Source: Azadirachta indica (lineage: Eukaryota > Streptophyta > Magnoliopsida > Sapindales > Meliaceae). Taken from it: a stretch of 64,000 bases of DNA. The DNA is taken from positions 3,867,769-3,931,768 of the forward strand of contig CM040440.1 in NCBI GenBank assembly GCA_022749755.1. The letters run 5' to 3'. A program made the position numbers and the translations under genes. Shown here piece after piece: positions 60,143-64,000 of the stretch. Position 1 is the stretch's first letter, and every line of letters begins with the position of its first letter. Under the pieces are notes generated by a model. It ran no database searches and was not told where the DNA came from. It worked only from the letters and a program-made list of their open reading frames with translations.

Positions 60143-63100
60143 GGACATAAATATTATGTTCATTGAGATATAAGAAATACAAATATCCTTTTTACAGGTC
60201 CTGGCTATTGAAATCTGAGAGATGATTTAAGAAGAAGAGATAAATACCGAGTCGTGAGAAACCAACTCTTTGCAATTTTTTTTTTTTTAAATTGGAGAGT
60301 GGTAGAGAGAATAAACCAATAAAAGGAGTTGGTTTGTTGTTGCAGCATTTAGGAGAGAGGTGTAGTGATCATATGAATTAAATTTCATTTCAATATTAAC
60401 TATGTTTCTAGGTATACATTTGTTAGGTAAGTAGTAGGAAATTCCTTCCTATAAAAGGGGAATCGAGAACAAAGCTTTTATGCCCTTCCACCATTCACAT
60501 AATTAATTCACGATAAAATGCATGTCAGTGCCAGTAATACGATTACTTGGATCAATTGAGGACATTAGGAATGTGCCTCACAGTACCAACTACATTATTT
60601 ATTTCATTTGCTATCTTATCTCTCAACCCCCATAACAATAACCCCATTTTTTTTTTTCAATAAATAAATAAACACATAACAACAAATTCGGACTTAAAAA
60701 TAGAAACTTGACCAAATATTAAAATAAGAGGTAACTTGATGTACTAACTTTTTATAAATTATAAGATAAAGTCTTTTCTTTTCATTTTTTTTTTAGAGAC
60801 TATTTTAAAGTTTGAAGTGATCTATTTCCTAAGTAATAGAAAACATATAAAGAAATAAACATATATTCATAATTTTTATCATTTAAAATAATTTTTTTTT
60901 TTATAACTTGACCCTTACATATTTTGATTGTTTTATATTTTGATCTTCACGAAATTACAACTTCTACTCCAACTTTCTCCACATGCATACTTATCTAATT
61001 GGAATACATTTTTATCAAACATTTATAAAATTGATAGATATAAATATCAATATACAAATGTTTAAAATAGAGAATACTTGAAATATCTCTTTATCTACCA
61101 ATTTATTTATTTATGTTTATATTTATATTATCTACTTAAGTAAAATTTAACTTTCAAAATAAAAATTAGTAATGCATTTACAAGTAAAGGCACGTGTGTT
61201 CTTAGTATTGACCCATGTTCATATTGGGTATATTTCACTTCCCAAATGTTTATTATACATTTTTTAATATAAAATATGTATTATCTAATAGAAGATTTTG
61301 CCATTCCTATTCTTCTTGCATTAATAAAAAAAAATAATTTTTTTTAAAAAAAAACCAACAAGAATAAGGTTTAAGTAAAAAAAAAATTATTAATTCCTAA
61401 TGTAAATTTATTTATTTAACATTTTTAAAAAGGGTATATTTCCTAAAATTTTTAGGAACAACTGGACAGGTCGGAATCTACATTGCCATGCTTCTTCAAG
61501 TCAAAAGCTTATCAGTGCTTCTTTTTTTTTTTTTTTTTGAACTTTTTAACTGAAACAAATGAATCTTAAACAATAAAATGAATTAATATAATAGCATCAT
61601 AAGGGGACTCTACACGCACGCGATTGGTGTCGCATAGTCAATAGATCTCACTTAATAAAATCGAGAAAGAAAATAATTAGAATAACTTCAACATCTATAT
61701 GTAACGTTAATAGATAATAATCTTATATTATACATACATTCATTCATACCATAACACAGCATATATAATCCCAATGATTTATTTTATTTTATTTTATTAA
61801 ATTCTTAGAACTTAATTCCGTGGATTTATTATATTTAAATCGTTAGACATGTAGGAAGTCTAAGTGTTAGATATGCAATTTTATAATTAATATAATGGAC
61901 TAAATATTAATTTTAAATAATCAAATTATTATACTTTAAATGTTAATCTTGTTACTTAAACTTACATCGCTATTCCCACTCAAAACCTACATTTTATAAA
62001 CTTGGTGAAAAAATATAGATGCCTTTCTAAAATAACAATAAAAATAAAATAAAATCTAATTCTCATATAGGAGTCCCTCAAAAGGTTTCAGCTTTTCAGC
62101 TCAAATTGGCAGTGGTAGTGGAGAATCCACTAAAATCTTTATTAATTAATTAATTAATTAATTACTTTTTTGATTCGATTTGTCTCTTCATTGTAGACAT
62201 GTGAGGCCCAGCCTCACTTCAATCTCTCCCTTATCTCACTTTTCTGCACTTTTTTTTTTTATTTCCTTCTTTGCTTTCTTTTTTCGATTTAAGGAAAAAA
62301 AAAAAAAATCTATCCTTCACAGCTTAAAAATACCAAAAGCAAAATCTAATTATTTATAATTTCTTAACTAAAGATAATACTTATTTATTATATAAATAGT
62401 TTTTCAACTATATTTAAAATTACCAACCGCCCTTGTTACTAATAGTAATTATATTTTTATTAGAAAAATTATAGAAACTCGAGATTTTGAATCTCTTAAG
62501 TTACTTATCCACCAATGCTCAAATGAAAAATGATGTAATCGTTAAATAGTTTACAATAAAAAAATTGATTAAAAAGTATTTTACAATGTTTTTAAAAAAT
62601 TTAAGTCATATAAAATTTTATCGTTATTTATTATATTCATTCAATAAAATATTACATATATATTTATTTATTTTAAATTAATCATTTATGTTAGTGAATG
62701 AATATATTACAAAATATTATTTAAGATTTCTTTTGTTTGTATTGTCGCAAGTATATATGTATATTAATTGACTAATTCTTATGATCATTACGATAATGAA
62801 ATAAAAAATTTAATAAACTTGATATATTTTTATTCAACCATTATTTTGTAATATATACATTTATCATTTTCAAAATTCACAATTTCTTCCATCATTTTCT
62901 TTTTAATTATTGGACGTACACACGCGTCACATTCAGGGTGACAGTTTTTCCGGCCCGTGAATCTGAACCGTCCACGTCAAAGAAGATCCAACCACATAGG
63001 GAACCCACATGCAGCCGTGGAAACTCCCCAACGGCTCCTGATGGAGGCGAGGCAGAGGCAACCTTAAAACTCGAACGTTTCAATTTTAAAAACGCGTTTG

Positions 63101-64000
63101 ACTTGAAGCGGAAATGTTAGATCTGTCAAATTATATAAAATTCATATATTGCGGATTAAGCAAACTAAAATATTGAAGATTGAACCACCCCAAGTAGAGC
63201 TGACCGAGACCTCGTTGAAATTAGAAACAGCGGTGTAATAACATATGGGTCCGTACCTTTTTACATTTTTAGAATGAAGATCCTGTTGTCCATATGTATC
63301 AATTAAGTCCACCAATGGTACGAGGTTCAGTTGGCTGAATAGGAATCATTTGTTAGTTATTACTATCGGGGACCTTTTTGATAGGATGACCAAACCATAA
63401 CCTTAAATTTGAAAATGAAGGAATTAGGGATGTACGTGTTATTATCTCAAAAATAATTGCGAGGAAGGGAGACCTCCTCAAAAGACGAAAAAGACAATTG
63501 TAATTAATTTGTATGAGTATGAGAACGTTATCTTTCATATTGAAAATAATTTTAAAAAAAAAAAGACTTAATGGCTAAGCAAGAATGCAAGATTCAAACT
63601 GAGACGCTGAAAGGGCGAAACTTTCCAAATGCTTCCTGGTTTATTATTTAAACACCCTTCAACTTTTGAATATCACGTGTATGGATGATAGTTCTTTCTT
63701 TGTCACTATTCTTCTGCAAGAAATGAGCATTAGATAAAGTATTTTTTCAGTTCAATTTGGGATGATTAACCTGCTGATTATTCCGTATTAACATTTTGTT
63801 GTTTAAGCGACTGTTAGTTAATTTAACTAATAAAATTTTTAAAATAGTACAAAAAGTTTGTACTACATAATCCCGTCCACGCTATGTTAAAAGGAGATTT
63901 AAATTATTTTTTTATAATATTTATAAAAATTATTAATTTACATTATTGATCCCTTTATTTTTAGCTAATTTTCAAAAAGTATGTATATTATTTGAAGAAA
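60143..64000. other. AT-rich intergenic end of the window, no gene seen
   Basis: No supported gene on either strand. 62930-63120 is less AT-rich and holds CCACGTC and an open frame lacking an ATG, possibly promoter-like. Near 63676 a TATCACGTGTA G-box occurs. A (TTAA)n run lies at about 62143-62164, and many A or T runs are present. Confidence 0.55.

Noticed and set aside
62938..63120. 60-codon frame in a less AT-rich patch
   Set aside because: It opens with GTG rather than ATG and has no recognisable domain. A promoter-like or random origin is more likely.

Overview
This is plant nuclear DNA, almost certainly from a eudicot. Genes carry GT..AG introns. Intergenic DNA is very AT-rich, with (AT)n, (CA)n, (TAA)n and (GTCT)n microsatellites and old transposon remains. 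The proteins are plant families: a plastid thioredoxin m, a CASP-like protein, a LORELEI-like GPI protein, an IDA-like peptide, P-class PPR proteins and a FLOE/DUF1421 protein. The species cannot be named from sequence alone. I see no bacterial, organellar or viral gene set and no exotic multi-gene system. It reads as an ordinary euchromatic block with several small or unstudied loci.

Layout, left to right. 1-2.4 kb: two diverged copies of a tandem-repeat-rich, LTR-like sequence around a short non-coding interior, one copy holding a MITE-like insert. 2.5-5.0 kb: CPBP/Abi intramembrane protease, 4 exons, +. 7.0 kb: a 42-codon basic micropeptide gene behind a cluster of ACGT (ABRE/G-box) motifs. 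11.3-14.2 kb: zinc-finger protein, 4 coding exons, with a 49-codon upstream ORF. 16.1 kb: IDA-like secreted peptide precursor. 17.5-22.4 kb: tandem pair of two-exon PPR genes. 24.9-27.7 kb: RMA-type RING E3 ligase, minus strand, with a 1.7-kb 5'UTR intron. 27.7-33.9 kb: gene-free, microsatellite-dense. 33.9-37.1 kb: plastid thioredoxin m, minus strand, head-to-head with a decayed DTW-domain gene at 37.5-41.4 kb. 42.3-44.0 kb: LORELEI-like GPI-anchored protein. 45.6-46.5 kb: 76-residue conserved small protein, minus strand. 46.7-54.7 kb: no gene I can support. 54.8-55.4 kb: CASP-like protein. 56.4-59.7 kb: FLOE1-like prion-like protein. 60.1 kb: tRNA-Glu(CTC). 60.2-64 kb: AT-rich, no gene seen.

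The genes do not form a pathway, but their order looks old. From memory of Arabidopsis locus numbers, the content matches several paralogous segments: RMA1 / TRX m2 / CASPL1C1 on chromosome 4 (At4g03510-03540); RMA2 / LLG3 / FLOE1 (At4g28270-28300); LLG2 / PPR / CPBP protease (At2g20700-20725); and TRX m1 beside a DTW gene (At1g03680-03687). The window may therefore keep, in one piece, an ancestral order that whole-genome duplication and gene loss split up in Arabidopsis. Gene symbols below rest on protein family features plus this synteny and should be read as family-level.

Exon borders were set by eye from GT/AG sites and frame continuity. No alignment or expression data were available.
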